A stretch of DNA of 64,000 bases, from positions 37,654 to 101,653 of the forward strand of contig JAJOZX010012084.1 in assembly GCA_023014485.1 (NCBI GenBank), in the 5' to 3' direction. The position numbers and the translations under genes were made by a program. The notes under the pieces are model-generated. The model had not been told where the DNA came from, searched no databases, and was given only the letters and a program-made list of their open reading frames with translations. The DNA comes from Bathynomus jamesi (taxonomy: Eukaryota; Arthropoda; Malacostraca; Isopoda; Cirolanidae). Positions within the stretch are counted from its first letter, which is position 1, and each line of letters starts with the position of its first letter. Shown here piece by piece: positions 63,501 to 64,000 of this stretch.

Positions 63501-64000
63501 CTCCGCGCACTCCGGGGTCCACCAAGGCACCCGTCGGGCGCGGGGGTAGGCGGAGGATTGTGGTACGCTAGTGCTTGCGGCCGCTAGAACGACGGACTCG
63601 AAGTATGTGATGCACTCGTCGATGGATGGGAAGTGGGCAGTTGTAAGGGTGGTATAGGTGTTGTCGCGGAAGCGGGCCCAATTCGCGTTGGTAGTAACTC
63701 ACCTTACCGGTACCCGAACAGTCTGGTCGGGTCGATTGAGGGTGAGTTTTATGGGGAGATGGTCACTTCCATGGTCCTCTCGGAGGACTTGCCACGTGAA
63801 GTCTAGGAGGGCATCTGTTGAAACGAGGGACAGGTCTATACAGGATGGAGTGCAGGTGGTGGCATGGTAAAATGTAGGAGAGCCATCCTTGAGGCACACT
63901 CGAAGGAGAGCTCGGTCATGACAGATATCAGGGTTGGGGCCATATAGGTGGTGTGTGTGTCGCCCCACAAGGGGTGGCGACTATTGAAATAGCCCAGTAG
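60542..64000 (-). mobile_element. LINE A copy B, inserted in LINE C, runs off the right edge
   Basis: The poly(A) appears as a T-run at 60543-60558; then comes the same 3' UTR as copy A (ATTTACCGCCGATTCGTACC). The matching region covers ORF2 back into the endonuclease at 64000. It differs from copy A by scattered substitutions and small indels. Its insertion point in LINE C fixes the relative age. Confidence 0.87.
60690..63968 (-). pseudogene. LINE A copy B ORF2, RT frame intact (partial at the edge)
   Basis: The continuous frame 63365-61203 (720 aa) covers the linker after WRAF, complete RT (SIFVDIQKAYDTTRRAM, DGVPQGSILSVLCFS, SSIYADDLAIYF) and the start of RNase H (AIYTDGSRSEAGVAS, IYSDS). 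Frameshifts lie near 61350 in RNase H and near 63390 before the RT frame. The endonuclease end (GSDHLPIKLTLNRP) is at about 63780-63699. The tail has the CPTCHTPITVIHLLVECPK Cys-His motif. It is less damaged than copy A, consistent with a younger insertion, but still not fully coding. Confidence 0.85.

Noticed and set aside
1..64000. CRISPR arrays, operons with ribosome binding sites, bacterial features
   Set aside because: Introns, LINEs, microsatellites and rDNA-type sequence show a eukaryotic genome; no regularly spaced repeat-spacer array is present (tandem repeats here have no unique spacers).

Overview
This is a eukaryotic, almost certainly arthropod, window, and most likely a decapod crustacean. 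The evidence is: AT-rich non-coding DNA, very dense (TA)n, (GA)n, (CA)n and (GATA)n microsatellites, arthropod-type TTAGG/CCTAA motifs, GT-AG introns, and a load of LINE, LTR, piggyBac, mariner and Merlin elements. The species cannot be told from the sequence. Only two stretches look like ordinary host genes: a C2H2 zinc-finger gene on the minus strand (last exon 34402-35631, a probable upstream exon at 42065-42183) and an IER5-like immediate-early-response gene on the minus strand at 28313-28859 that carries a frameshift.

Layout. 1-7.2 kb holds small transposon relics, an LTR-like remnant, telomere-motif fold-back hairpins and degenerate repeats. 7.7-9.6 kb is a microsatellite/MITE array split by a DD41D-type mariner with 360-bp inverted ends. 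9609-24050 is one nested object: three ~1.9-kb LTRs separated by two ~3.2-3.3-kb internal regions without coding capacity (LTR-int-LTR-int-LTR), with a decayed piggyBac inside the middle LTR. 24-26.4 kb is repeats and a second long-TIR mariner fossil. 26.4-28.3 kb is a compact minus-strand cluster of short, closely packed ORFs unlike the rest of the window; I cannot name them, and a fossil of a large DNA virus is one possibility.

28.3-33.6 kb contains the IER5-like gene, a decayed DDE transposase with introns (29117-30738), a 5' LINE fragment, and an R2-like LINE tail joined at the R2 target position to a diverged 28S rRNA piece. 34.4-42.2 kb is the zinc-finger gene, whose ~6.4-kb intron is filled by a Merlin element and two LINEs. 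42.8-44.6 kb has a 5S rRNA-like pseudogene, two palindromes and an RTE-like RT fragment. 44915-47509 is a second, nearly complete copy of the same DDE transposase family, with recognisable ends.

48.8-55.4 kb is a long RNase H-bearing LINE (family A) on the minus strand. It is followed by a mariner that codes only for its DNA-binding half (55499-56119), then by a LINE with an unusual three-CCCH-finger ORF1 (57.4-60.5 kb), which is interrupted by a second family-A LINE running off the right edge (60542-64000).

The genes do not form a pathway. The window is best read as a stratigraphy of transposon insertions, where repeats and empty sites let the order be reconstructed: MITE/microsatellite array first, then mariner and LTR element, then piggyBac; CCCH LINE first, then LINE A copy B. 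The least described objects are the introned DDE family with TTAGGGTGG ends and its probable MITE, the triple-LTR non-coding element with its stem-loop array, and the 26.4-28.3 kb ORF cluster.
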